The notes beneath the pieces are model-generated. The model was not told where the DNA came from. It worked only from the letters and a program-made list of their open reading frames with translations, and searched no databases. A program made the translations under genes and the position numbers. Positions 5,081 to 5,501 of a stretch of DNA of 5,501 nt are shown here, in pieces. The DNA comes from CAYRLW01 sp964425215 (GTDB lineage Bacteria > Spirochaetota > Spirochaetia > Treponematales > Breznakiellaceae): positions 1 to 5,501 of the forward strand of contig CAYRLW010000092.1 of the NCBI GenBank assembly GCA_964425215.1, given 5' to 3'. Each line of letters starts with the position of its first letter. Positions within the stretch are counted from its first letter, which is position 1.

Positions 5081-5501
5081 ATGGCGCTAAAATTACCGGG
5101 CCTTTTTAAAAAGCCCATACCGGAAAAGGATTTTGAAAAACGGTTTCTCCGTTTTATCGAGCTGAGTTCGGACAAAGAATTCCTCCGTTCCCAGACGGAA
5201 TTAAAGGAAGGCCAGTACTTCTTTAAAACCCCGACGACCGCCTCGGAAGCCAAGCGTTTAAAAACTTTAAGTCGGGCGATTACATCGAACCGGGGGCTTG
5301 TTAAACGGGGGCCCCTTATCCTGGTCCTTACTTTTTTCGCGGCCGTGGGGGTTTTCTACCTCTTCTTTTTAAATCCCCTGCTCCAAAGTTCCCTAGAGCG
5401 GGGGCTTGAAAGCCTGTTTGGAGCACGGAGCGAGGTTTCGTCGTTTAATCTGGACCTGTTCCGTCTTCGTATCCGAGTCGGGGATATCACCGTGGCGGAC
5501 C
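5081..5501 (+). CDS. TIGR03545-type membrane-anchored protein, AsmA-like start (N-terminal part)
   Basis: The frame is open from ATG 5081 to the window edge (140 whole codons seen), so the protein is truncated by the window. AGGAG (5070-5074) lies 6 bases before the ATG and overlaps the TAG stop of the previous gene. Residues 1-77 are charged and presumably cytoplasmic, rich in Lys and Glu. One membrane helix follows at about 78-98 (LILVLTFFAAVGVFYLFFL). After it comes LERGLESLFGARSEVSSFNL, then IRVGDITVAD, a pattern like the start of AsmA/TamB-type envelope proteins, where a helix anchor precedes a long periplasmic beta-rich domain. Pairing with the DUF2062-like gene supports the TIGR03545 assignment, which I make from memory. 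No biochemical function is known to me. Transport or insertion of lipids or outer-membrane components is only a guess based on the AsmA resemblance. Confidence 0.8.
   Translation, partial: MALKLPGLFKKPIPEKDFEKRFLRFIELSSDKEFLRSQTELKEGQYFFKTPTTASEAKRLKTLSRAITSNRGLVKRGPLILVLTFFAAVGVFYLFFLNPLLQSSLERGLESLFGARSEVSSFNLDLFRLRIRVGDITVAD

Overview
This window carries six plus-strand genes, two of them cut by the window edges. It is most likely chromosomal DNA from a Gram-negative bacterium of moderately high GC content. I favour a spirochaete of the Treponema/Breznakiella type. This rests on the last two genes, which look like the TIGR03546/TIGR03545 pair that I recall as common in spirochaetes and limited to bacteria with an outer membrane. 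The assignment is an inference from remembered family distribution, not from a search.

Bases 1-4384 hold a tightly packed catabolic operon. In order it encodes the end of a MalF-type sugar ABC permease, a MalG-type partner permease, a short-chain dehydrogenase (SDR), an FGGY pentulose/hexulose kinase and a zinc-dependent medium-chain dehydrogenase (MDR). Gaps are 12, 23 and 35 bases, followed by a 20-base overlap, and each start has a purine-rich Shine-Dalgarno sequence. The most economical reading is uptake of a polyol or related sugar through a CUT1-type ABC transporter, NAD-dependent oxidation to a ketose, and phosphorylation of that ketose. A D-arabinitol-to-xylulose 5-phosphate route fits well. 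The solute-binding protein and any regulator would lie upstream of the window, and no transporter ATPase is present here.

Bases 4385-4537 are a 153-base non-coding spacer. It holds two GC-rich inverted repeats with no following T-tract, several copies of CCATAG, and a possible promoter whose -10-like box sits six bases before the next start codon.

Bases 4538-5501 begin a second, unrelated unit. It contains a small multi-pass membrane protein (DUF2062-like, TIGR03546-type) and, 9 bases later, the start of a large membrane-anchored protein with an AsmA-like beginning (TIGR03545-type). This unit probably concerns the cell envelope; its function is not known to me.

Nothing here demonstrates a wholly new system. 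The items most worth following are the operon with two dehydrogenases flanking one kinase, the fungal-like polyol-dehydrogenase signature in the SDR, the structured spacer, and the possibly leaderless start of the membrane-protein pair.
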